A stretch of 64,000 nucleotides of DNA. It comes from Eutreptiella sp. 'Long Island Sound 2002' (lineage: Eukaryota > Euglenozoa > Euglenophyceae > Eutreptiales > Eutreptiaceae). Shown in pieces: positions 42,634 through 57,200 of this stretch. The number at the start of each line of letters is the position of its first letter. The first letter of the stretch is position 1. Both the position numbers and the translations under genes were made by a program. The notes under the pieces are model-generated. The model made no database searches. It was not told where the DNA came from and saw only the letters and a list, made by a program, of their open reading frames with translations. Location of the stretch: contig OZ038381.1 in NCBI GenBank assembly GCA_964036045.1, positions 157,422,283 to 157,486,282 of the forward strand, given 5' to 3'.

Positions 42634-43040
42634 GTTCGTCGGTGCAAAATGGTGCCATTTTGGAGGGAGCGTTAGTGCGCAGGGCGCCCGCAGCGCGCGC
42701 GTAGGGCAACTTTTTGGGCGATTTCTGATTCCTTCCCCTGCCTTTGGGGTGGATTCTACCCCTCAGATGGGTGAGTGGGTGCGTGGGTGGGATGGGGCGA
42801 TTTGGGATGATTTCTCCTCATGGACTTGCCCCTGTCTGGTTGGGGATATGGACCAGCCTCTTTCGCTCACCAATTGTCCCCCATTTTGCCCAGTCTGATG
42901 CGTTTCAGGGCTACAAGGTGCATCGATGTGTATTGTGAAACGGGCACGCTGAGCTGGGTACATGGTGATACATTTAGCGTGTTTGCTACGGAGCATCAGT
43001 TTTTGCCCCTCGTGTCCCTATCCCTCTTTTGCTGTTTGTT
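42634..43040 (+). other. probable intron or spacer
   Basis: Mostly non-coding. A coding-like piece (RCIDVYCETGTLSWVHGDTF, about 42908-42985, +) follows TTTCAG and could be another exon, but its phase does not fit the exon ending at 42633. Confidence 0.35.
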
Positions 43041-43318
43041 ATGGAGTTGAGTATTGGGGACACGGTGTTCTACACCAGGTCTATTGGGCTTCAGGTACGC
43101 GCGAAGGTGGTTGGCCTTTTGCACGATGGGCATGTGAAATTGGAGTATGATCAAGGTGGTGTGCGGGTCATCAATCATCAATGCTCCATCTCCTTTAGTT
43201 TCTTCAGTCTCGAGTCTCCACCACCATCCCCATCAATTCCCGCAATTGATGTCCCTCCAGAAAATCCTTTGGACCCCCTTGTTGATGGAAGCTGTGTTCG
43301 TGGTCATTCCCCAACATG
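43041..43318 (+). CDS. exon with small beta-rich (Tudor-like) module, possible 5' exon of the alpha-kinase
   Basis: It opens with ATG 43041: MELSIGDTVFYTRSIGLQVR, then AKVVGLLHDGHVKLEYDQGG and VRVINHQC. The spacing of Val/Tyr/Gly resembles short Tudor or agenet-type barrels that bind methylated or charged peptides; I cannot name the family. After the Cys it becomes Pro/Ser-rich and stops at TGA 43316-43318 or is spliced earlier. It lies 2 kb upstream of the first kinase exon in the same orientation, and long introns are normal here, so it may be the N terminus of the kinase. That link is inference. Confidence 0.5.
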
Positions 43319-45257
43319 ACTATCATCACATTCCCCAGCCTGAGGCTTCATTTGGTCATGGTGAACTGGGGGACTGAATCTGGGAAAGTCAGAATAAAAG
43401 TAGCACGCAGGGTACACACAGTGCAAACACTTCCCATTGGCAGCCATTTTCTCTGCCTCACCATGGCAATCAGTGGACATTTGAGCAGCCACAAAGGCGT
43501 TCGACCGGAGTGGAAAGACACGGGGTCTCTTGGCTGTGCAGTGATGCATAACGGGTTTCTAGACACTCCCCATGGGGCCAACAGGACCAAAGGAAGGTGG
43601 ACGGGTGCAGCCTGTTCGCATACGAAGGAAATGGTTGTCCTTTCTGTAGCTTGAATCCGCACTGTTTACCACTCGACGCCTTTGCGCTTTCTTATGCTTG
43701 CCTCCAACCATTTCAGGGGCGCATCAGTTCTCATGCTTCTGAAATGGTGCTACGTTTGCCAAAGGGGGTGGGGGGATGGGTTTCAAGGTCTTAAAAAAAG
43801 GGAGTCTTGGAAAATGCGCACCAACCAGGTTGGTGCAGTTTTTTGTTAACAGCAACCATCCAAAAGCCCCCAGACAATAACAGCGACTGTGCAAATCTGA
43901 ATTGTGACCGGCCAACCGACCAACCGACCCATCATCGGGATTCTGCGGATCAATGGCAGGAGACGGAGTACATCTATCCACCTGTCTGTCTGATTGTTGC
44001 CCGCTTGCCCATTTGTCTGCTTGCCCATTTGTCTGTCTGCTTACCTGTCTGCCTGGCTGGCTGCCATGCCTCGCTGTTTGTCTGTTTTTTCGTCTGTTTG
44101 CCTGTGTACCTCTTTGTCTGGACCTCTGTTTCTGTCGCGGCCAACAGTATCAGTTCCCCTTTGTTGCAGTTGCCGCCCTGTTTGCAGACCCGAGGCTCTG
44201 GACATGACACCGGAGCCTCATACCTGACTGGACCTGAAAACCCGAAAACTTCGAAGAATCTGCACAAACGTCCCACCTCCAAGAACCCCTCAGCCCACCA
44301 ATGTCTGCCCCCTCTGTTCTCTCTTGCCGCCGACCAGCCCCCCAACCCCCCCAACCCCTCCCCCCCCCGTCCCCTGCCCATTCAGGAGGGGCCAGCTTGG
44401 TGGTGTTTCCTCATGCCCCCCCTGAAGCTAATTGGGCTGCAGCACCGCAACTCGGGAGTCTTCCCTGGCAGGCCCCCAAGGCAGGCAAGCGCTCTGCACG
44501 CCGGGACCCCTCCTACTGCTTCAGGCGTGCCTGTGGGATCTTGGACCCAGCCAAATCTGGCAGCATCACCTGTGCCGCATGGCAGTCAAGGAGTGTGGGT
44601 CCTCCCCCGCCGTGCCGCACGCTGCAACTGCCCCCGTGCCTCAGCAGTCGTGGGGTGGCTTGTCAGCATGTCTCTGTGATATGGAGGCTGTGGTGCCCTG
44701 GCCTTTTTCTCCCCTAGAGGGCTCAGCGTAAGACTCCCCTAGCCTCCGCACTGGGCCCTGGAGCACCGGGCGCGCACTACCCCTCCCCCCTCGGCTGTTC
44801 GATTCCAAGGCCAAGTAGACTGGGACAGCCCGCATGGACCGCACCATAGCGCCTGTGTGCGAGAGATGCTGTCATGGTGCCTGTGTGTGTATTGGGTGCG
44901 GTGGGGTGGGGGTGGGGGGCTGCGATACCCGCCTGTGAGGGGTGGCGCATTGGATCACAAGACAGAAGCTTCGGCACACCATTCACGCTATGCCACGACC
45001 AGGCCGTCTTGTGTTGTGTCTTGGCGGCAAACAGCCATGCCTTAAGATAATTGAAATATTGTAGAAATGGAAGAATTCTGGGACCCGGGAGCGTCCCCAG
45101 CAGCACCGTCAGCACCTTCTGTCAGGGTTGTCCTGGCACTGCTCGTGTCATCGAAATCTTCCTTTTTTGCCTTTACAGCCTGCGTCTTTTTTTAGGACGT
45201 CGTCTTCTTTAAGTCAGTGCAATGCATCCGGATTATTACATGTCTGTATCCCCCCAG
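43319..45257. other. non-coding, with CTGT/CTTG-rich stretch
   Basis: Contains a repetitive CTGTCTGCTTGCC-type pyrimidine-rich stretch (about 43978-44130) and ACCGACCA repeats near 43905. Proline-rich frames at 44300-44700 have no family resemblance. It is probably intron of the alpha-kinase gene if 43041 is its first exon. Confidence 0.4.
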
Positions 45258-48200
45258 ATCATCAGCCCTGGGATGTTGTTGACATCCCAACCGGTCAGCA
45301 AAACAGAAAAGGTGCGGAAGCATGAGTACGTCAATGACAAGTGGGACGTGCAGATCATCGATGTGCAAGTTTCACCACAACCCTTCGCAGCTGTATGTAG
45401 TGTGTTTGCATGCAACCACCCACACTTAATTGGACAGTGTGTGCATTGGAGTCATCGTCGAGGATTGACGTTGTGCAAGCAATCGAGTAGTTGTCATCAC
45501 CCCGTTGTGCTTCCTGCATGCTGTCCTTTATCCAGCCCTTGCCTTTTAGGCCTTGTCCTGGGGGATTGCTCCATGCAGTCGCCAATAGATTGCTGGTATT
45601 GACAGAGCTATGGGCGAATGGAAGTACTTGGTTTGGTCGGGCTGCGGTACCAAGCTAAAGCCTTGGAGACAGCGCCAACTGAGGGCCCCAGTTCAGATTC
45701 CCCAACACACACATACATTCACACACACATGCGCGCGGTAATGGCTTGGTTACAAGGGTGTTGTGCATGCCCCTTCTCAGCTGCCCTCCTACAGCTCTCC
45801 TCGTGCGCTGTTATTCGGGAGGAGTGCCATTGTTGGCGCACTCTGCGGTGTCACGGCTGAACAAGCTGTGAGCCGGCCTTTCCCTCCCCTGGAAGGAGGT
45901 AGCGGCGGCTCCACTGTGGAATAGTCGGGTCTTTTACGTTTCAGCGTCAGACGGTCACTGGCCGCCGCCTTACACGGCGGTCTGTGTTGAGGGTGCGGGA
46001 TTTGGTTGGTACCGACACGTGGTCGGTGACGCTGTGGAGGTGTTCGTAAGCTACGACCGGTCCATTGGACCAAGCTGCAGAGGTGGATGAGCGGGCTGGG
46101 CTGGACCTGGCCTCCGGGTTTCGCCTCTCCCCCATCTTCCCGGCGGTGGCCTGTGTACTAAGGGAGGATAGACGGCAAGATGCGGCCTGCCAAGTGCACA
46201 CGCAGTGCAATAAGCACAAGACGCATATGTACAATGCAGTACGAATACTGTTACGAATACATTTGCGAGTAATGTTATGTTGTAGTGAAATGTTTCACAC
46301 TGCATTGCTTATACAGCCCACTGGCGCTTTGATCCTGGCACACCATTTCCCAGCGTGGTTCCCAGTGCAGCTACCTTTCCTGCTCCTGCCCCTGCACCCT
46401 TGTGCGCACTGTTGTTGCCCACAAAGCCACATGTCAGCACCCTTCGTCTTCCTTCGCGCATGACAGGGCGCGAACCGACTAGTGTACAATGTGACGGATT
46501 TTTCTGCACCAAAGGGCCAACAGAACAAGGTTGCAAAAGCTGCCATAAACAGCCCACCACCAGAAGGTATGTGCAGCGGAGTTTGAGCAGAGGCTATGGG
46601 GAGAGGCTGTGGGTCAGGGCTGGGGCACAAAGCTACCACTTCCAACCTCCCTCCCACTCTCACCCCCCCCCCCTCCCCCCCCCCCACACACACATGCCGA
46701 GCCCCCCCCTCCCCTCCTATTCCTGCCCTGATCTTTGTCCTGCTGTCACGCTGCCCTGTGCTATCCTGTCCCGTGCCCATGCACTTGCCCTCCTCCCGGC
46801 TCAACTCAGGCCACCCACTGAGTAGAAGAGGCGTACTGCGCCGCTTCACCGCCCTGCCCTCGGTAAAATGTGGGTCCAGTGCACTCCTCCGCCCTTGGAA
46901 ATGATAGTACTAGGACGTGCCTCTGGACGGGAGTCCCTGAACGCGGTAGTGGCCCTCGCAGGTGGTTCCCAGTTGGCACTCATGGCACTTGTGTGTGTGT
47001 GTGTGTGTGTGTGCGTGTGTGTGTGCCATGAATGTGTTGTGGGTTGCATGCGATGCACTGTTGATGGCCGCTACCATTGGGAAAGCCAAAGATCGATGGT
47101 GTCCATGGGTATTTGATGTGTTTTGGGGGGTGAAATTCCTTACCCCTTTGGCACTCATCTGAAGCGTACACTGGAAGAGGCTGGGTTGGTTCTTGGTTTC
47201 CAGAGGCCTTTGCGCATTGTGTCAAATGCAACAAAATGTGGGTGTCTTGTTTGCAATGCATGCAAACCCCCATCCAAATATCAAGCACAACCTTCCACAA
47301 CCAAAGGTGCGCAAATAAGTGCTCAACCTGAGTGCTAAAATACCCACGGAACTGCCTCAAAGCCTCGCCAGTGCAAGATTAGTGGAAGTAAATGAGAGAA
47401 AATGAGGCAAAATGGCCCGAAGACACCAAAGTGTCACGCCCCTAGTATTAGCACGTCCCCATTGAAAAAGAGGGGAATTGGCACAACAATGCCCTTGTGG
47501 CAGCATGTGCATGGGGGATGCCCAGCTGCCGTCTCCAACACTGACTGCCCCCAGCCCCAACCGCCCCTCTAGAGGGCCAAAGTGTTGAGGAGGTCCTGAC
47601 CCCACTCGTCACCGCAGGTGCTGCAAGCCATTGTGTGCTGGGTGGCTTTTTTTTCCCCCCCACAAAGACAACAGTCCAATATACTCGACATGTTCCAAAT
47701 TTTATGGAGATTCCAAACATGACTCAATTGCAGCCATATTCTTTCCTCACTTTGGGGAACCCAAGATCAAGGATGTATTAGAACGGCTGACAACCACAGG
47801 AGGAGGGGGGTCCCCCCCCCTGGACCCCCCCCCCCTCCTCCTCCCTTTCCACTGTGTGAGGCAAAAATTTCTGCCGTGCCTTTGGTGCAAGAGGATTTGA
47901 CCTTCAGAAAATTTTCCGGCGCCTTTGCCGCCGGGGTCAGGGGGACCATAGGAGGAGGGGGGGTCTGGCCAACCCCCCCCCCTCAACCCCCCCCCCCCCC
48001 TCCTCTCTTCCAATACTAGCGTCCAGGACTTGAAAAGGCGAATGCCTCCTCTCTTCCAATGCATCCCTGCCCGAGATGGCAGGGGTTATGTCGCTATTTT
48101 ATTCTCTTTCTTGCGTTGAAGTCACTGATACGGCAAGGGTTATGTCGCCACTTTGAATGCTCTCCGCTTTGGAGAACCTGATGTGGCATGCCAAGCCAGG

Positions 48201-51200
48201 TTGTCGCGAGGGTGGACAATCACCACCAGTGCCTCAACCCCACCCTCGGAGTAACAACGATGCCCAAACAGAGGCACAAAATGTTTTCTGCAAGTGCACA
48301 CACCGTGTTTTGCAGTTCTACTAGCATGCTTGGTGCCTTGTCTACGCTATGCTATTATCATGTACCAAGCTTGACCCCTTGTGTTTGTCCATTCTCCTAC
48401 AAAAGGGCTATCAATGTACACGCAATGTATCTCTGTGACACAGCCCTGTGCATACGGCGTTGTGCTTAAACAAGGCGGGCATCACAAGTGCCGTGTGATG
48501 TAGCAACACAAGTGGGTGAGGCTGGTTGCCGCCAATGAGAGAGACACATATGTGTATGTTTCAAAAGCCTAGGAGAACATTGGGATGGTATGCATTTTCG
48601 GCCATAGTGGGTTTGTGGGCCCTAACTCCAACCCCACTACCGGGTGGGCTTTGGATGGGGTTGGAGTACCCCCCCCCCCGCTTTTTCGGGGGATGGGGAG
48701 CTCAAAAAAAACATGTTCTAGAGGGATTTTGGATGGTTGTGGGTCGGTATCAGGCCACTCCAAGGCCTCACAACCAAATAGGGTATGGCATCACTTACAG
48801 TAGGATCCTAACCAAAGTACTACAAATGACCCGTATGACCACCAAAATAGTACACACTGCCTCTAGGTACCCCCAAAACATGGCAATGGTGAGTATTTCC
48901 CTCACCCTTCATCCGTCGTATGGTGCACGAACACATATTAGGGTTAAGGACATTATTTTTGGGAGGTTCAGGGTTTGGAGAGTTTGTGTCATTGCCGAAT
49001 ATTCTTCCAAAAGCAAGGGGGGTGATGCCCTTGGGGAGTGGGATAGTGTCAATGTTGCCTGACCCTCATTGCAGCGTGTGCTACTGGGCAGTTTCTGGCC
49101 CACCCCCCACCCCCCACCCCCTCCGACGGGCCAAAGTGTTGGAGGGGGGTGCCAGTGTAAGGGCTGCACCCGAGCCCCCCACCCCACCCCATTGATGCCA
49201 TGGTACCGTCACTCTGTGTTCTGGTAGGGGCATATCCAAAATGGCCAAATTGGTGCACAGCCTATGTACTCTGTAGGTTGTGTGCCTTGCACCCTCCATG
49301 TTGTGTGCCAAGCGTAGATGTCATTTCAATCTGATACCATGAAACACTTCCGATGTGATGACAGCATAGCAAGTCAATTCTAGTAAATCGATCCGCTGGA
49401 TTTCATGATGCTGTTGATTGACCGTGTGGGTACCTTTTTGGATGCTGCATCAAAGGGCTGTGATAGATAAGTGCCCATCATCATCACACAGTTTGTGCAT
49501 CAGTGCCACCTTCACAAATGCTTCAGGAGTGAGGAAACCTGCCATCTTCCTCCTGCACTGGCTGCAGGTATGACCATACTTCTAACATGTAACATTGTGC
49601 CCCATTGATTTACCCAAAATGTTGTGTTCTTTGACAGATCCCCTACATGTCGTTGTACATTAAATCACAAATCACAAACCCCTGGAGCTCAGTTCAAAGA
49701 CGTTGTGGACATCGAGGTTGCACTGCCATGAGACTCAGCTTTTGGCCCTTGCACGTGGTGTTTTGAGTGTTTGGTGGTTTTGGGGTTTTGTTCTGGGACC
49801 ATCTCCCAAATATCGGGTGCTGTGTGCATGTTATGTGCAAAGGCCCTCGTAATCCCAACCACCACTGCCAACAAGTCACATGATCCCTGTTCTCGCAGGT
49901 CCCATCCCATCCCTATCTCCGACCCCCTGGATTCAGGTCGTTGCATTTGAAAGTGGTTTGGGTTGTGATGTAAGCCCTGTCCCCCTCGAAGCTGGACCAG
50001 ATTAGGCCTGCCAGGCCTATTCTTTACCTGCATTTTGTACAGCACGGAACGAGACATTTAACGAAGTCGTGATGCAGAAGAAGTGTCAGATGCTTGCACG
50101 GGAATTCAACAAATTGGGACCGCCGAAACCCATCAATTTCATTGATGCTTGCATCATCGAATTTGTTGAGAGACCCATGGATCTCAGTGGAGGTGCGATC
50201 TGAGCGCGGTGGCGTTCAGTCTTATGGACTGTGTTGCGGGGTCAAGCTGTAGGGGAAGCCGAAGTTTCCAAGTCTGTGGGTCAAGTTGAGCCCCCCCCCC
50301 CAAAATGGGCAGTCCGATGCCCTATGGTAGGTAGAGTGTAATCACACCCTCTAGATGTAATCACGCTTTGCCTACTTCAGCACATGGGCCAGGAGGTTTT
50401 GGGTGTGATCACATTTTGCCTACCATAATCGGCCAATGGGGAGAGGTAGCCACGGTGCTATGGGCCTGCAGTGTAGGACAGGGCAGTGCCAAGCGCGTGC
50501 CGAGGACCTCCTGCAATGCCACATGCACCTGGGAGTATGGTAACAAAGCTTAGAGGGCCATTACCTGTGACCCCACAGGGGTCAGTCAAGGAGTGCTTGC
50601 CCTTCCTGGTCGCTAGCCCGTGGGCCTTAGGGGCACAGTAAAGGGGGGCAGTACGCTGCGTACCCGGGAGTATGGGAGCACTGCCTGAGTCACTCCCTGT
50701 GACCTGCAGGGGTCAGTCAAGGAATGCCCTCGGCCAGCTTGCCCTTCCTGGAAGCCAGTCCACGCTCCTGAGGGGCGCAGCAGGGAGGCAGCACAACGCC
50801 CGCTCAGTGGCTGGGGCCCGTAGGCTACCCAACCCATTGTCCCGTAGCGGTCTCAGCGTTGGGCTCCCTTCTCGTGCCAACATGCCCCTCCCCCAAAAGA
50901 GCCCCCAGACACGGCCAAAACCGCACCATGCCACTGCCCTCAAGCACGGGGAATAACGAGGGAAGCAGGACCTGGCGGTCCGCTGCAAGAGGATGGTTCA
51001 CCCTTCCCAGGCCACACACAGGCACCGCGGTATCTCCCGCTCGCTTCTGCTGGGCGAGGTCTAGGGACTGTCATCAGTCTGGCAGGCCTCAAGACCGGAC
51101 ACTGAGGTCAGTCAGTACCAGTTTTGTCCGGCAGGGATGGGCTGCGACCGTCCCCCCCCCCCCCCCCCCACACACACCTCTGATCAAACTCGGAGGTCCA

Positions 51201-54200
51201 GCATTTGCCGAAAAGCCGGAAGTGTACAGTCAGCAAACCCGTGGATCGCTGCGCCCATCTGCGCATCGGTGTTGACAAAAGAGCGTTGCAAAGAAAACTG
51301 TCAGCAAACCCGTGGATCGCTGCGCCCATCTGCGCATCGGTGTTGACAAAAGAGCGTTGCAAAGAAAACTGTTGACCAATTTTCTTTGGGCATTTTGCCG
51401 GAATTTGTTGCACATGTTCCACTGCGTAAACTGAGAGCATATCAAGTGGAGGGAAACTTGAACGTCCTGGTGGTAGGATCGTGCGGCCAAAGCAGATCAG
51501 TGCCCACACTAACATGCACCAAACATGCCAGATGGGTGCTTTGCCCGGCATGAGCTCCCTATTGCACGCTGCTGGGGAGTGCTTTTGTGGGATAGAAATC
51601 AATCTGTCTCCTTGCGAGACACTCGATCTGACTTGATGGACATAATATTTGTGGGGTCACCCTGCACATAGGGGCATACAAAGGAAGACCACACCCCGCC
51701 CTTGACCAGCGCCCAGGACATCCAGCCACCACGCGCATTTCCGGGTGCCGCATTCAAATCCTCTTGCATGAAAGAGAACCATTAATCCCAGTATTTCGCA
51801 GCACAGCTGGTGGCGTATGTCTGGATCCATCTTGGGGGGGAGATGTGTCGACACGACAGCTACAGCCTCCGCTGTGTCAGGGCATACAGACACACCTGAG
51901 GTATGCCTCGCCCGCCACTACACGCACCCTCCCCCTGCTGGCTCGCCTCAGGTAGACCAAGATTGCCATGCCACCGTCCTTGAACAACTCGCCAGAGAAA
52001 ACCCGATATGGCAGACCCACGAGCCGGTCCAACTCAACCCAAAGCTCCGGGACACGCACAAATCAGGGCCAGGCAGGCCCTGGATCGCCACGAAATGCAC
52101 CCACTTCTCCTCTATGCTGCCACAGTTGACCCCTACGATGCCCAATCCAAATAGGCCCAGCTCGTGACCGTCCTCTGGGGGGAAGGGGGACTCAGCAAAG
52201 TACTTGCTGATACTCAAGATGGGGGCTGAGGAGAAAGAGGGGGGGGGGTGGCAGAAGGGGGTGAGGGGATGAGGGTGGAGGGTGTGCGAGGGAAGAAGGG
52301 GGCGGGGGGGCGTGACTGAGAGCGCTGTCCGTCCTGTAGTGTGGGGTTGTCGGAGGAGAGCAGGCGATGCTCCTCCTGAAGACCCGGGGCAGAGGTCAGG
52401 CTTTCTCGCCTTAGCACGCACAACGACTCTAATGACGGTGTAGAAAGCGACAGCGTCGCAATTCTAACACGTGAAGTCTCATCCTGCACATGATTGTGCA
52501 TCTCTGCCCTGATGATGCTGAATGGTCAACAAACAGGACCTATTGGCTGTACTTGCATCTGATCAAACGGGGCTGGTCCCCATCCAAAAAGGTATCTGTT
52601 GGCCACCCACGCCTGAGGAAAGTGCCATATATCACAGTGCTGTCATGTTTTGCCAAAGCGCCCACAAATCTGTTGCAGGTCAACGCGGAGCCAGAACGTC
52701 GTTGAGCATCGGTAGAGTGTTTTACGAGTCACCTCACCCCCTCGAAATGTATCCCCTCACCCCCGGGCAATTCACATTAGCCAAGAGGTGCTGTGGTGTG
52801 GGTACACGGGGCAACGTCTTGGCACTCCTTCTCCTGAGGTTGATCGGTCTGACTCAGCTGCAAAGGCCACAGCACCACGGGGCATGTGCTCAAAATCCAT
52901 TTGTTGGCATGTTTACTCGGGCTTTATATTCGGGCCAAGGCCTTCAACCTTCCTACAAACGGCCCTACAAACCAACCTGCAGCATACAACAAGTGCTGTT
53001 GCCCAAATGCTGCAGCTGCAGCATGCTTGGGCTACTGTAGCAAGCAAACTTGCAACATACAGAAACTACTGCTCACTTGCGTAACAGAAAGAGCACACAA
53101 TCTTTGGGTGATGGCACCCTTTATGCAACGCACCCACGTAAGTTCGTCCTTCCGCAAATGAGCGCCCTGAGCATAGGTATTCGTACCAACACACCAATGA
53201 ACTACTGAAAAACAAACCTGAGTACGTCTGGTTGTGCGTGGGTGGATGTCCATGAGTGGGCATCACTAACCTTTCAAATTGGCGAGTAGTTTGTGCATTC
53301 CTCTTTCAATTAGCATCCACCCAGTTGCACCAACAACACAGGGATATGTTATGCAGCATCACTCATGTGAGGCTAGTTGCTATAAGCCCGTGAGAGAGTG
53401 CATTGCATGGGCTGGTGTTATTGATTGCTCTCCCAGTTGCCACCACAGGCTGCATGGCATGTAGCGATGGGTGCACAAAATTATCATGCGTGACACTCAG
53501 ACGGAACCTCAACACAGCCCCAAAGGGGTGCATCACGAGAGTTCCCCAGGTGCAAGCTGGCATACACCAACAACACATCCAATTCGGAGCGGAGTGGTGG
53601 GGGGACATGTACCACATTGTGCTCGTCGTGCTTTAACAGGCCATCCGCTTATGGTAATGGAACCCAGACTAGAAGGTGAGTACAAGAAGCACAGCAACAA
53701 CTTTGGCTTTGTCGCCTTTGACGACCGAAATACTCCGCAGGTTTGTGCTGCACTGGGTCAAGTCCACTGTTGTCCAAGACAGGTCTGAGGCCATGTTTGG
53801 ACAACGATTTCAGTTTGTTGTTACGGACGGCCCTTGATAGGCCATGCAACAACAGTCAAACTGCAATGCATTTGGTGGTTTGGATTTTGTGCCATATCAC
53901 CTCGTCATTACGTGCGCATGCGCGCCCCCAAACCGCAATCACCTCCTTTGTTCGTTGAGCTTCTGTGGCCAAAATCGGCGAATCCGAATGCGGGAACAAG
54001 CAGAACAGAGCGAAACGGATTTCCTCCTGCACCCTTACATTTGCGGCCTCCTTGATCCCAGCACCCGGAGCACCAGTCCCGGTCCAACTTTGGACACCAG
54101 GACAACTTTGGACTTTGCGCACCAGGCGATGCCCCCCTCGCAAGCAGCTTCCACCTTTCTCTGGTACTGTCCTGTATCCATGTGTTGTTTGTGTGCCCTC

Positions 54201-57200
54201 ATAACAAGTTGCTGGTTGTGTGTATGGTGGGAGCCCATCTGCAAAAGAGGAAGGAGGAAAATTGGGTGCAGAGCTTCGCTGTACAGGGGGGGGGGGGGGG
54301 CTGGAACTTCGGGAGGGGAGAATATTGCGGGGAAATTTTCGCCGTTAAGCAAAGTGGCGAAATTCCCCCCCACCAGCAAAATTTTCGCGCCGTGGGACCC
54401 AGAGTTGTTCTCAGTGCGCGTCCCACCTGTGGGGGGGGGGGGGGGGTCATATCAGAATTTTAGGGTGGGTGGGTCTCCAACCCCCCTCCCAGGTCAGAAA
54501 ACCGCAGGTGAATGCTGTCAACTGAGACATGTCCAGCGGTGTACCAGCCGGAATCGTGTAATTGACAATATCTCCAACAGGGCCAGTACTGCCGACTGCT
54601 GCAGTGCACTCTCAGGGACCCCATCAGCAAATAAAATAAATATGCCAACCAGAGGAAAAGGACAGAGACTTTGTTGTTTGTAACATGCAGTTGTGTAAGT
54701 CTTGTTCGCGTGTGTAAGCGTGTGTTTGGGTCTTATTCGCAGCGTGGTCATGATGGATGGCTGGGTGCATCAGGTTTTTCATTTTGTCCGTAAGATGAGG
54801 ATGATGTAGTAGCAGCAGTGGCAGCGACAGTGATGGTGATAGCGATAGGGACGTGCAGAGGGGGGGTGTTCGCAGGGAAAGGAGTGGCCAGGACAATTCC
54901 GCAGCACCTGCAGCGCCTATACTTGAGTTTTCAAAGGCAGCTGCAACTGCCCCTTTGAAGCCAAAGCCTGAACTTGTATCTTTTTTGCACCAAGTGGGGG
55001 ACCAGAAATATGCGCTTCCACTGGCATGTGTTGAGTTCGCTTCGATGCCAGAACTATCCCTAATTAATGTGCCTGCACCAAAAAACTGTGGTGTCTTGGA
55101 TGGCCACGCGCTGAGGATTGTGGTTGCTTTGAAAAAGCGGAAAGCTCGCCCTTCTCCTCCTGCAATTTGCAATTGCTGGACCTGGGGCAGCAGATTTCAT
55201 GCATCATCAAGAAGCGGATCGGTAAAACACGCTCACAACTGTCGTCTCCAATATATCGATGTACTGCCTGTGAAACAGCCACTAGGAGTTGCAATTTCGA
55301 GCTGTGTCTTTTGGTACAGTGCCTTAGCAACCCTGTAGTGTGAGAGAAAATTGTTCGTCATTTATTTGTTGTGCAATCTTCATGCTGGTGAACCATCTCG
55401 AGCCCACCCGGAAACAACAGCAACCATCCATAGCCCACCAACTGCAACCATCAACCCCCCCCCCCCCCGTTTCGGGGACCTGGTTTCCCCGAAATCAGCG
55501 CGAAATGTTCGCCCAAATCAGTGGATTTCTGATAGTATTGGTAAAAAAGACCATTTGCTGAAGGTGTTTGTGTTGTGGTGATGAATACCTGTGTGCAACT
55601 GTGTTCCATTTCTGTTAACAGACAAGTCTCATGACACAGTGCTTTGTTTGTAGCAGCAAAGGGTCAACATTGACTTCAAGCGATGACCTTGACGCAACTC
55701 AACAGGCCCGGTTTTAGGAAAAGCACGCAGAAAAGCCAACAGGGCCTCGGATGTGTACATTGTGTGTGCGGTACCTTCAACAAACACCGTTCTTTGCAAA
55801 GAAGACAGCTACCTCGTCAGTACCAGGTACCAACGCAGGCACCAACGAAGGCAGTATTTGGAGTGTCTCGGGTGCTGCCAAGAGGACCAAACGTGATCAG
55901 CCCAGAAAGCCTAGTGAGATGAAGCATGTGGCGAAACATGTGACAGTTGATCAACGTGTTGAGAAGTATGGTAAGTATGGGCTGTACCACAACAACAATT
56001 TACTGATGTGCAAATGTTATGGTAAGAAGGTGGATCACCAACAGGAGGAAGCATCCGGAGCCACATCACAACCCCACTTCATGACCAAAACTGTGAAAAG
56101 CATATACATACTGGTGCACCGTATGTATTGGCACCAGGCTACGAAGACCATGTAAAGCAACGGAACCAACGCGAAGCAAACAAGCAAGAGCGTCAGAGGA
56201 AACGACTTCTTGGTGAATACAAGGCAGAAAAATGGGACGAGAAACGGGAGAAGGAGAATAGGGCGAATCAACACAGCAACCAAAGGGAACGTGTGTTGGG
56301 GGCCTAGGACCGATTTTTTGAAACCGAAATGCAGCACGTGCCCTGATTTATGCCAATTTACTTCAGCCCGAAGCGTTGAGCCCGAATCAGTGGATTTCCC
56401 CCCACGGAACGGGGGGGGGGGGTGTTGAACCATCTAGAGCCCCCCAAGAAACACCAGCAACCATCCACAGCCCACCAAGAAACAACAGCAACCATCCAGA
56501 GCCCACCAAGAAACACCTGCAACCATCCACAGCCCACCAACGGCAACCATCCACAGCCCAGTAGGAAACAACAGCAACCATCTAGAGCCCACTAGGAAAT
56601 ATCAAGAACCATCGAGAGCCCACTAGGAAAGGATAGTGACCATCTAGAGCTCACCAAGAAATTACAGCAACCGTCTGAAGCCTAGTAGGAAATAACAGGG
56701 ATCGTCCGCAGCCCAGCAAGAGGTAATAGTGTGTTTGGAGCTTCAAGATTTATGGAGGTGTTGAAATTTCCCCCTTCCAAAATTATCCCTGTTGAATTTG
56801 TCCCCTGGCAACCCCCCCCCCCCCTTACATCGAGCCCACTCAAGAGCGAGTACGCTGCAGTTGCACTCTAAAAAATTTTCAGTGGAATAACCGTCTGACC
56901 ACATTCTTGGAAGGACTCGTGCTGCTAGACATAGAGCTGCTGTTGTTGGCGATTGTGGGCGAATTCGTCCAGACTTGCTTTTTGATGCTTTCAATTCGCA
57001 ATGTTCTTAGACGGCTCCTTTCGCATGAGAGATATCGTGGACAGAGGCTAGTCCTACCCAGTGCACTGCGGCGCAAAGCGCGTAGACGTGGTATGGGTGG
57101 AGTGGAACCGAAACCACCCCCTGCCCGAGCTCCAGTTCCCAAGCTTGCACCAAAACACCCACCCAAACCCCAACCGCAAGCCCCCGAACCACAACCAGCT

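Larger units (their letters stand above)
50193..53639 (+). other. intron 3 of alpha-kinase gene (3.4 kb)
   Basis: Donor GTGCGA after GGAG; acceptor TTTAACAG. It contains two tandem duplications listed separately. A 172-codon frame (52522-53040) shows no family resemblance. Confidence 0.65.

Noticed and set aside
52522-53040. 172-codon + frame in kinase intron 3
   Set aside because: No family resemblance, and the kinase reading needs no exon between 50192 and 53640.
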